Source of the DNA: an uncultured Oscillospiraceae bacterium
GTDB lineage: Bacteria; Bacillota; Clostridia; Oscillospirales; Oscillospiraceae
Direction of reading: 5' to 3'
DNA length: 5,719 nt
Assembly: GCA_934659415.1 (NCBI GenBank)
Contig: CAKUHW010000078.1
Span: forward strand, 1-5,719
This document shows positions 1-5,719 of this stretch, piece by piece; within the stretch, counting starts at the first letter, position 1; the number at the start of each line of letters is the position of its first letter. The notes beneath the pieces are model-generated. The model worked only from the letters and a program-made list of their open reading frames with translations, was not told the DNA's origin and made no database searches. Both the position numbers and the translations under genes were made by a program.

Positions 1-454
1 CCGGGAGCTGGCCCGGCTGTGCGGCGAGGTGGCGGTCCGCCTGCGCCGGCACGGGCTGAAGGCCGGCACCCTGCAGGTGACCATCCGGGACCCGGCCTTC
101 CGGGATCTGTGCCGCCAGCGGCCGCTGCCCGTCCCCACCTATCTGGCGCGGGAGCTGACGGAGGCGGCTGTGGATATCGTAGAGAAGAGCTGGGGCGGCG
201 GCCCCATCCGCGCCCTGACGGTGACGGCCCAGAATCTTCTGCCGGAGACGGAGGCGGCAGAGCAGCTGGGCCTGTTCGACCCGGGCGGGGCACAGCGGAG
301 AGAGCGGCTGGAACGGCTGGAGCACACGGTGGACGAGATCCGCTCCCGGTACGGCGGCGCGGCATTGTACGCCGGCGCGGCCGCCCCGCCCCAGGACGCC
401 AAAAGCCTGAGGACGTTTTCTGACCGTCTGAAGGGCGGAGCCTTTGACCCATGA
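1..454 (+). CDS. dinB: Y-family DNA polymerase (DinB/Pol IV-like), C-terminal part, 5' end outside the window
   Basis: The frame is open from base 2 to a TGA at 452-454, so about the last 150 residues are present. Family members copy damaged DNA templates. The visible part corresponds to the little-finger (DNA-binding) domain and C-terminal tail; the palm with its catalytic carboxylates lies upstream of the window. Recognisable stretches are VAVRLRRHGLKAGTLQVTI near the start, then the LARELTEAA and PIRALTVTAQNL segments typical of Firmicutes Pol IV-like proteins. A QLGLF pentapeptide encoded at 263-277 fits the beta-clamp binding motif (QL-x-LF) that recruits these polymerases to the replication fork. 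A charged, probably helical segment follows (RRERLERLEHTVDEIRSRYGG), then a short tail ending GGAFDP. I see no terminator with a T tract directly after the stop. The family is clear; the dinB symbol is used loosely, because polymerase Y subfamilies cannot be separated from the tail alone. Confidence 0.88.
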   Translation, partial: RELARLCGEVAVRLRRHGLKAGTLQVTIRDPAFRDLCRQRPLPVPTYLARELTEAAVDIVEKSWGGGPIRALTVTAQNLLPETEAAEQLGLFDPGGAQRRERLERLEHTVDEIRSRYGGAALYAGAAAPPQDAKSLRTFSDRLKGGAFDP

Positions 455-611
455 TTATAGCCAAAGGGCTTGGAGCCCGGCGCCCCGCTGTAACGGGAGC
501 CGGACAGCGCGAAGTGCCTGAGGGGTTGTTTCGCCGCAAGCTGCGGCGGGCTCTGCGGGGGGGGTGACATCCCTCCGCCGTGCGAAGCGGTCTGCCATGG
601 TATATCCCGCG
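455..611. other. Gene-free, hairpin-rich stretch; possible dispersed palindromic repeat
   Basis: No convincing gene lies here. Short perfect hairpins are visible: GGGCT/AGCCC (466-470 with 474-478), CCCG/CGGG (484-487 with 494-497) and CGCCGCA/TGCGGCG (532-538 with 542-548, loop AGC). A G-run/CCCTCC stem can form around 559-576 with loop TGACAT. The part at about 483-529 (GGGAGCC, then a short inverted segment, then TGAGGGGTTG) resembles intergenic palindromic repeats that I recall from gut Clostridia genomes. That resemblance is from memory and is not established here. None of the hairpins is followed by a T run, so they are poor candidates for an intrinsic terminator of the polymerase gene. 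A short frame from the ATG at 451 stays open for 38 codons, but it has no ribosome binding site and reads as low-complexity basic sequence. Confidence 0.35.
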
Positions 612-639
612 GAATAATTGTCTAAACTGGACATAGATT
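612..639 (+). promoter_or_regulatory. Candidate sporulation sigma-E-type promoter for the YaaL/BofA operon
   Basis: GAATAAT at 612-618 and CATAGATT at 632-639 are separated by 13 bases. The Bacillus subtilis sigma-E consensus is roughly KMATATT, 14-15 bases, then CATACA-T. The -35-like element agrees at 6 of 7 positions and the -10-like element keeps CATA and the final T. bofA of B. subtilis is a sigma-E-dependent gene, which makes the placement sensible. No good sigma-A pair was found in this stretch. The spacer is one base short of the usual range, so this remains a candidate. Confidence 0.45.
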
Positions 640-649
640 CCAACGGGAA

Positions 650-656
650 AGGAAGG
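650..656 (+). promoter_or_regulatory. Ribosome binding site that favours the ATG at 665
   Basis: AGGAAGG ends 8 bases before the ATG at 665, which is good spacing. The in-frame GTG at 656 overlaps this element and the ATG at 659 sits only 2 bases after it, so both are less likely starts. Confidence 0.6.
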
Positions 657-664
657 TGATGACC

Positions 665-913
665 ATGGCAGGCGAAATGCGGCGCGTCCGGCAGCGGGAG
701 AGCGCCGGGCGGGAGGAGCTGCGCCGTCAGCTGCTGGAGGGGATGGCCCAGACCCGTCTGGAGCTCAACCAGGCCTATGCACAGTTCGATCTGCACAGCG
801 ATCCGGATCTGGTGGATTCCTGCGTGTTTACCATCAACGCCCTGCGCAGCCGGTATTCCTATTTTGTCCGGCAGATCAAGCTGCTGGACCAGGGAAAGGA
901 GGCGGCGGGATGA
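665..913 (+). CDS. DUF2508 (YaaL-like) small protein
   Basis: An 82-residue soluble protein of unknown biochemical role. The ATG at 665 was chosen because AGGAAGG lies 8 bases upstream; starts at 656 (GTG) or 659 (ATG) would add three or two residues. The N-terminal half is highly charged (RRVRQRESAGREELRRQLL). The second half has the family pattern: FDLHSDPDLVDSCVFTINAL (residues 41-60), then RYSYFVRQIKLL. No signal peptide or membrane segment is visible. In B. subtilis and many other Firmicutes the homologue yaaL lies between recR and bofA. Here the bofA-like gene follows immediately, its ATG overlapping this stop codon as ATGA (910-913), so the two are very probably co-transcribed and translationally coupled. 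recR is not the upstream neighbour; a DNA polymerase gene is. Family assignment rests on the C-terminal pattern together with the neighbour. Function should be left unknown. Confidence 0.78.
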   Translation: MAGEMRRVRQRESAGREELRRQLLEGMAQTRLELNQAYAQFDLHSDPDLVDSCVFTINALRSRYSYFVRQIKLLDQGKEAAG

Positions 914-1158
914 AATACGCGCTGATCGGCGCGGCGGCGCTGATCCTGGCGGTGCTGCTGCACCGCCCCCTGGGGTGGCTGGGGCGGCTGGCGGCCCGCT
1001 CCGGCCTGTCTCTGGCGGTCCTGTGGCTGCTGCGGGGGGTGGGCGGCGTGCTGGGGATCTCCCTGGGGGTCAACCTGCTCAACGCGCTGGTGCTGGGGCT
1101 GCTGGGAGGGCCGGGGCTGGCGCTGCTGCTGATGGTGCAGTGGCTTGCCCCCGCCTGA
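910..1158 (+). CDS. bofA: BofA-family pro-sigma-K processing inhibitor-like membrane protein
   Basis: An 82-residue very hydrophobic protein. Three hydrophobic stretches are visible: residues about 3-17, 32-50 and 55-78, separated by a basic segment (HRPLGWLGRLAARSG). The C-terminal GVNLLNALVLGLLGGPG (residues 53-69) corresponds to the conserved G-[IV]-N...G-LG-x-PG signature of BofA proteins. In B. subtilis, BofA sits in the outer forespore membrane with SpoIVFA. It holds the protease SpoIVFB inactive until the forespore signal arrives, so that sigma-K is released on time. Whether this organism uses that checkpoint cannot be judged from the window; many Clostridia keep BofA-like proteins without the full circuit. 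The start is firm: AAAGGAGG at 895-902 lies 7 bases before the ATG, which overlaps the previous stop codon by 4 bases. A compact CCCCGCC-TGA-GGCGGGG hairpin (1149-1165) straddles the stop codon. Confidence 0.83.
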   Translation: MKYALIGAAALILAVLLHRPLGWLGRLAARSGLSLAVLWLLRGVGGVLGISLGVNLLNALVLGLLGGPGLALLLMVQWLAPA

Positions 1159-1193
1159 GGCGGGGCGGAAGACGGCCGCGGATGGAGCGGTCG
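1149..1193 (+). terminator. Weak tandem hairpins after bofA, possible terminator
   Basis: Two hairpins are visible. CCCCGCC/GGCGGGG (1149-1155 with 1159-1165) has a 3-base loop made of the bofA stop codon. CGGCCGC/GCGGTCG (1173-1179 with 1187-1193) has one G-U pair and a 7-base loop. The second is followed by GTAAAATTTATAATTTT rather than a clean T run, so termination would be inefficient or absent. The next gene has its own promoter, which fits an operon end here. Confidence 0.3.
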
Positions 1194-1195
1194 GT

Positions 1196-1243
1196 AAAAT
1201 TTATAATTTTGTGATAGAAAAAGGGGAAAAGGTGTGGTACAAT
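1196..1243 (+). promoter_or_regulatory. Sigma-A-type extended -10 promoter with AT-rich upstream block
   Basis: The -10 element is TACAAT (1238-1243), preceded by TGG (1235-1237), an extended -10. A weak -35, TAGAAA (1215-1220, 4 of 6 matches to TTGACA), lies 17 bases upstream. Just before it is an AT-only block, AAAATT-TAT-AATTTT (1196-1210), which could act as an UP element and is itself an inverted repeat. The predicted transcript would start near 1250 and carry a leader of about 30 bases. Confidence 0.68.
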
Positions 1244-1281
1244 AGAGCAAAATTTGCAACAGTCAGAAAAGAGGCGGCGGC

Positions 1282-2361
1282 ATGGCGGGAAGAGCGCGCA
1301 ATTCCTATCATCGATACTACGGCAGAAGCCGGGGGAGCCTGGTGCTCAAGGTCGTTTTGATCCTTCTGGCGCTGCTGGTGGCCGCGGCGCTGGTGTTCCT
1401 TTTCGTGCTGGACGGCAGGATCGAGCGCACCGACAACGGCCTGCGCCTGGTGCTGCCCGGGAGCGCGGACTACCCCACCGCCCCCCAGCCCTCGCAGACG
1501 GGCAGCGACCCGGTGATCATCATCCAGGACCCGGAGCCCACCCCCACGCCCTCGGAGCCGGAGGAGAGCAATGATCTGGAGCCCCTGCGCGCCGTGGAGG
1601 TCACGGCGGCCCAGCTGCTGGACGGTACGGCGGCCCAGGTCGTGGCGGATGCCGGCGGGAACGCCGCGGTGGTGACGATGAAGAATGCCTACGGGCGTCT
1701 GAGCTGGCAGTCCGGCGTCGGGCTGGCGGCGGAGCTTGGGGCCAGCGCCCGGGACGACAGCGTGGCCCGGGCCGTGGCGGAGCTTGCCGGGACCGGCGGA
1801 CTGCGCCTGGTGGCCAGAGTGAGCTGCTTCCGGGATCAGACGCTGGTCCGCGGCAAGGTGGGCGGCCCGCTGATGACCAGGGGCGGAAACGTCTGGTACG
1901 ACCAGCAGGGGCTCTGCTGGGTGAGCGCCGCCGACAGTACGGTGCGCAGCTATCTCACCGCCCTGTGCACGGAGCTGGCCGGGATGGGCTTTGACGAGAT
2001 TCTGCTGGAGTGCGCCGGGTTCCCGGACGCCGGCGAGGTCCATGTGCTGGCGGAGAGCGACCTGTGCCCGGCGGACCGCGCCGGTCCCGCCGCGCAGTTT
2101 TTGCAGGAGGTGCGCACGGCTCTGGCCCAGCAGGAGGTGACCCTCAGCGTGCTCACCACGGCGGAGGCAGTGACCGGAGAGAACGCCGGCAGCGGCGTTA
2201 CGGCAGCGGCGCTGGTGCAGTACGCCGACCGGGTGTGGCTTGCCCCCGCCGCCCTGGCGGAGGATCCGGTGCAGGTGCTGCAGGAGGCGGGCCTGGAGGG
2301 GGCCGGCCGTGTGGTGCTGCTGGACGACATAGCGGCGGACAGCTGGGCGCAGCTGTCCTGA
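1282..2361 (+). CDS. Membrane-anchored protein with divergent DUF4015 (putative glycosyl hydrolase) domain
   Basis: A 359-residue protein. Residues 1-19 are basic and tyrosine-rich (RARNSYHRYYGRSRG). Residues about 20-43 form one transmembrane helix, giving a signal-anchor topology with the bulk outside the cell. Residues about 60-100 are a Pro/Thr/Ser/Glu-rich linker (EPTPTPSEPEE). From about residue 102 (LRAVEVTAAQL) to the end a TIM-barrel-like DUF4015 pattern can be followed: NAAVVTMKNAYGRLSWQS, LRLVARVSCFRDQTL, GNVWYDQQGLCWVSAADSTVRSYL and GMGFDEILLECAGFP (residues 235-248). DUF4015 proteins typically read VIDVKDD, then GFDEI-Q-D-Y-VRFP. Here the VKDD acid is replaced (TMKNA) and DYVRFP has become ECAGFP, so hydrolytic activity is doubtful. 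The start is supported by AAAGAGG at 1268-1274, 7 bases before the ATG. The gene stands alone, with its own promoter upstream and a strong terminator downstream. Family assignment is by pattern memory; the substrate is unknown. Confidence 0.72.
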   Translation: MAGRARNSYHRYYGRSRGSLVLKVVLILLALLVAAALVFLFVLDGRIERTDNGLRLVLPGSADYPTAPQPSQTGSDPVIIIQDPEPTPTPSEPEESNDLEPLRAVEVTAAQLLDGTAAQVVADAGGNAAVVTMKNAYGRLSWQSGVGLAAELGASARDDSVARAVAELAGTGGLRLVARVSCFRDQTLVRGKVGGPLMTRGGNVWYDQQGLCWVSAADSTVRSYLTALCTELAGMGFDEILLECAGFPDAGEVHVLAESDLCPADRAGPAAQFLQEVRTALAQQEVTLSVLTTAEAVTGENAGSGVTAAALVQYADRVWLAPAALAEDPVQVLQEAGLEGAGRVVLLDDIAADSWAQLS

Positions 2362-2375
2362 GAAAAACAGATAAG

Positions 2376-2411
2376 GGCCCGCCGCAGAGCAGTGTGCTCG
2401 TGCGGCGGGCC
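2376..2411. terminator. Bidirectional intrinsic terminator between convergent genes
   Basis: GGCCCGCCGCA (2376-2386) pairs perfectly with TGCGGCGGGCC (2401-2411). Inside, GAGCA (2387-2391) pairs with TGCTC (2395-2399) around a GTG loop, leaving one bulged G at 2400, so 16 base pairs in all. On the + strand it is followed by GCCTTTCTTTATATT. On the - strand it is followed by the complement of GAAAAACAGATAA, that is TTATCTGTTTTTC. It therefore can stop transcription of both the DUF4015 gene (ending at 2361) and comM (ending at 2444). Confidence 0.9.
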
Positions 2412-2443
2412 GCCTTTCTTTATATTGTATGAAGCGCCGGCGG

Positions 2444-3967
2444 TCACTTGGCCAGGTACTCCGGCGGACGGTACTGCAGGGCTTCCGCCAGATGGGGCAC
2501 CTGAATGTCCGCCGCGCCGTCCAGATCGGCCACGGTGCGGGCCACACGGAGAATGCGGTCGTAGCTGCGGGCGGTGAGACCGAGCCGGTCATAGGCGCCC
2601 CGGATGAGGGCCTGACAGTCTTCGCTCAGCCGGCAGCAGGCCTTCAGCTCCCGGGGACCCATATGGGCGTTGCAGGAGGGGCCGTCCGGGCCGAAGCGGG
2701 CGGTCTGGACCGCCCGGGCGGCGTTCACCCGGGCGCGGATGACCGCGGAGGACTCCGCGGCCGGCGCTTTGCCCGCCAGCTCGTCGTATTCCAGGGAAGG
2801 GACGTCCACGCAGATGTCGATCCGGTCCAGCAGCGGCCCGGAGATACGGCTGAGATAGCGCTGTACCGCGCTCTCCGAGCAGGTGCAGCGGCCGCTGGGG
2901 TGGCCGTACCAGCCGCATTTGCAGGGGTTCATGGCGCACACCAGCATAAAGCGGCTGGGATAGGTGACGGAGCCGGACACCCGGGTGATCTGGGCCTGCC
3001 CGTCCTCCAGAGGCTGGCGGAGGACCTCCAGCACATTCGCGTCAAACTCGGGCAGCTCGTCCAGAAACAGCACCCCGTTGTGGGCCAGGGAGATCTCACC
3101 GGGGCGCAGGGCCGCCCCGCCGCCCGCCATGCCGGCGGGGGAGATGGTGTGGTGGGGGGAGCGGAAGGGCCGGCGGAGCACCATGGGCTCGGTCCGGCTG
3201 GTGAGACCCATGACAGAGTAGATCTCCGTGCAGGCCAGGGCCTCCTCCCGGGTCAGATCGGGCAGGATGGAGGGCAGGCGCTTGGCCATCATGGACTTGC
3301 CCGAGCCGGGGCTGCCCGTCATGAGCAGGTGGTGGCCGCCGGCTGCCGCCACCTCCAGCGCCCGTTTGGCCTCCGCCTGCCCCTTTACGTCGGAAAAATC
3401 CGGGCCGGAGATACCCACGGCGGCCGGGACCCAGGGCTCGGCGGGCAGAATGGGCGCCTGACCGGACAGATGGTCCAGCAGCTGGCGCACGCTCTCCACC
3501 GGGTACACCTCCAGACCTCCGGCCAGGGTGGCCTCCGGCGCGTTGTCCGCCGGGACGTAGAGCCGGGTGATGCCGGAGCGCCGGGCGCACAGGGCCATGG
3601 GCAGCACGCCGCTCACCGGCCGGAGCGCGCCGGTAAGAGAGAGCTCCCCCAGAAAGGCGGAATGCTCCTCTCCCCGCAGGGAGAGCTGCTCCCCGGCGCA
3701 CAGGATGCCCACAAGAATGGGCAGGTCGTACACGGTCCCGGCCTTGCGCCGGTCGGCGGGGGCCAGATTCACCGTAATGCGGGAGGCGGGGAACCGGCAG
3801 CCGCTGGCCTTGATGGCGGAGCGCACCCGCTCCCGGGCCTCCTTGACCGCAGCGTCCGGCAGGCCCACCACCTCAAAGGCGGGCAGTCCGCCCGCCAGCG
3901 CGCACTCCGCGGCGACGGGATATCCGGAGACTCCGTTCAGGCCGAGAGACGGTATGGTGCAGACCAT
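2444..3967 (-). CDS. comM: ComM/YifB-family Mg-chelatase-like AAA+ ATPase
   Basis: A 507-residue protein, the usual family length. Domains in order: a ChlI-like N-terminal domain (residues about 18-135, with the FEVVGLPDAAVKEARERVRSA and ITVNLAPAD-RR signatures), the AAA+ Mg-chelatase domain (about 185-395) and a C-terminal Mg-chelatase lid domain (about 400-500, ending EALQYR). Walker A is GSPGSGKS (218-225, Lys224) and Walker B is GVLFLDELPEF (298-308, Asp303/Glu304). FRSPHHTIS follows Walker A at about 268-276, and RISGPLLDRIDI (374-385) holds the sensor/arginine-finger region. Cysteines 344, 349, 351, 361 and 363 form the family's usual metal-site-like cluster. In Vibrio cholerae ComM is a hexameric helicase that drives branch migration during natural transformation; its role in Clostridia is less clear. 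The ATG at 3967 was chosen because the protein then begins MVCTIPSLGLNGVSG as in the family and TAAGGGGTG precedes it. An upstream in-frame ATG at 4084 would start inside the promoter. Confidence 0.95.
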   Translation of the reverse strand: MVCTIPSLGLNGVSGYPVAAECALAGGLPAFEVVGLPDAAVKEARERVRSAIKASGCRFPASRITVNLAPADRRKAGTVYDLPILVGILCAGEQLSLRGEEHSAFLGELSLTGALRPVSGVLPMALCARRSGITRLYVPADNAPEATLAGGLEVYPVESVRQLLDHLSGQAPILPAEPWVPAAVGISGPDFSDVKGQAEAKRALEVAAAGGHHLLMTGSPGSGKSMMAKRLPSILPDLTREEALACTEIYSVMGLTSRTEPMVLRRPFRSPHHTISPAGMAGGGAALRPGEISLAHNGVLFLDELPEFDANVLEVLRQPLEDGQAQITRVSGSVTYPSRFMLVCAMNPCKCGWYGHPSGRCTCSESAVQRYLSRISGPLLDRIDICVDVPSLEYDELAGKAPAAESSAVIRARVNAARAVQTARFGPDGPSCNAHMGPRELKACCRLSEDCQALIRGAYDRLGLTARSYDRILRVARTVADLDGAADIQVPHLAEALQYRPPEYLAK

Positions 3968-3972
3968 AAAAT

Positions 3973-3981
3973 CACCCCTTA
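3973..3981 (-). promoter_or_regulatory. Ribosome binding site of comM
   Basis: On the - strand TAAGGGGTG ends 5 bases before the ATG at 3967. It fixes this start over the longer open frame that continues upstream to 4084. Confidence 0.65.
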
Positions 3982-4055
3982 CAGAAAGACCGGACCGGCC
4001 GAAAAACGTCCCCGCTGTTCGCCGCCGGATGTGCTTGTGCGTGTCAGATAACGGT

Positions 4056-4084
4056 ATTATAGCACGGCGGGGAGGCCGGTGCAA
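4056..4084 (-). promoter_or_regulatory. Sigma-A-type promoter of comM
   Basis: Read on the - strand: TTGCAC (4084-4079) as -35, 17 bases, then a perfect TATAAT (4061-4056), preceded by TGC as an extended -10. Transcription would start near 4049, giving a leader of about 80 bases before the ATG at 3967. The -35 is weak, but the -10 and spacing are ideal. Confidence 0.78.
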
Positions 4085-4160
4085 TCCCCGGCGGAGCTGC
4101 GGCTGGACATATCTTGCTGCGCTGCATGAAATTGGGACGATAAATCGAAATTGAAATTAA

Positions 4161-5719
<1,559 letters not shown>

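Noticed and set aside
451..567. A 38-codon frame starting at the ATG that overlaps the polymerase stop codon.
   Set aside because: The ATG overlaps the stop as ATGA, which can mark coupling. However, there is no ribosome binding site before it, the peptide is low-complexity Arg/Gly/Ala-rich, and its codons run through hairpin-forming sequence.
483..600. Partial resemblance to a cobalamin riboswitch: CCCGCTGTAACGGGAGC at about 484-500 and GGTCTGCCA at about 589-597.
   Set aside because: The aptamer core is missing: there is no GCCGGTG...TCCGGC-type element, no GCCACTG, and the end does not match the B12-box GAGACC-GCC closely. The downstream genes (YaaL, BofA) have no link to cobalamin. The matches are short and GC-rich, so chance is the simpler explanation.
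1201..2592. A 463-codon open frame on the - strand opposite the DUF4015 gene.
   Set aside because: It crosses the strong terminator at 2376-2411 and the end of comM, and reads as His/Arg/Gln/Ala-rich shadow sequence. The + strand frame has a promoter, ribosome binding site, membrane anchor and family pattern.
2429..4051. A 540-codon open frame on the + strand opposite comM.
   Set aside because: It mirrors the comM frame, starts inside the bidirectional terminator tail, has no ribosome binding site, and its translation is low-complexity Gly/Ala/Arg/His-rich.

Overview
The window is GC-rich chromosomal DNA. It looks like a high-GC, anaerobic, endospore-forming member of the Clostridia (Oscillospiraceae-like, Flavonifractor/Pseudoflavonifractor type). 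This lineage call is inference. It rests on a BofA-family sporulation gene next to a DUF2508 (YaaL-like) gene, a Firmicutes-type Y-family DNA polymerase tail, a one-piece pyruvate:ferredoxin oxidoreductase, AGGAGG-type ribosome binding sites and the codon composition. No mobile element, tRNA, rRNA or CRISPR array was seen. Overall this is a housekeeping and accessory-core region, not an obvious novel system.

Layout, left to right. (1) Positions 1-454, + strand: C-terminal part of a Y-family DNA polymerase (DinB/Pol IV-like) with a clamp-binding QLGLF motif. (2) Positions 455-664: about 200 bases without a gene. They are rich in short hairpins, with one part that may be a dispersed palindromic repeat, and end in a candidate sporulation sigma-E-type promoter. 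(3) Positions 665-1158, + strand: a two-gene operon with a 4-base ATGA overlap, encoding a DUF2508/YaaL-like protein and a BofA-like membrane protein. (4) Positions 1159-1281: weak hairpins, an AT-rich block and an extended -10 promoter. (5) Positions 1282-2361, + strand: a membrane-anchored extracytoplasmic protein with a divergent DUF4015 (glycosyl-hydrolase-like) domain. (6) Positions 2376-2411: a strong hairpin that can terminate transcription from both sides. (7) Positions 3967 down to 2444, - strand: a complete ComM/YifB-family AAA+ ATPase. (8) Positions 3968-4292: a divergent intergenic region with one promoter for each flanking gene, including a perfect 8-bp inverted repeat around the -35 element of the right-hand promoter. 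(9) Positions 4293-5719, + strand: the first 475 residues of pyruvate:ferredoxin oxidoreductase (nifJ/PFOR), cut by the window edge.

The genes fall into independent units: DNA repair/translesion synthesis, a sporulation-linked pair, a cell-surface protein, a DNA recombination/transformation helicase and central anaerobic carbon metabolism. Transcription signals support this partition. Each unit has its own start signal, and the only convergent junction carries a bidirectional terminator. The most useful leads are the inverted repeat over the nifJ promoter, the sigma-E-like promoter before the YaaL/BofA pair, and the loss of family-typical acidic residues in the DUF4015 protein.
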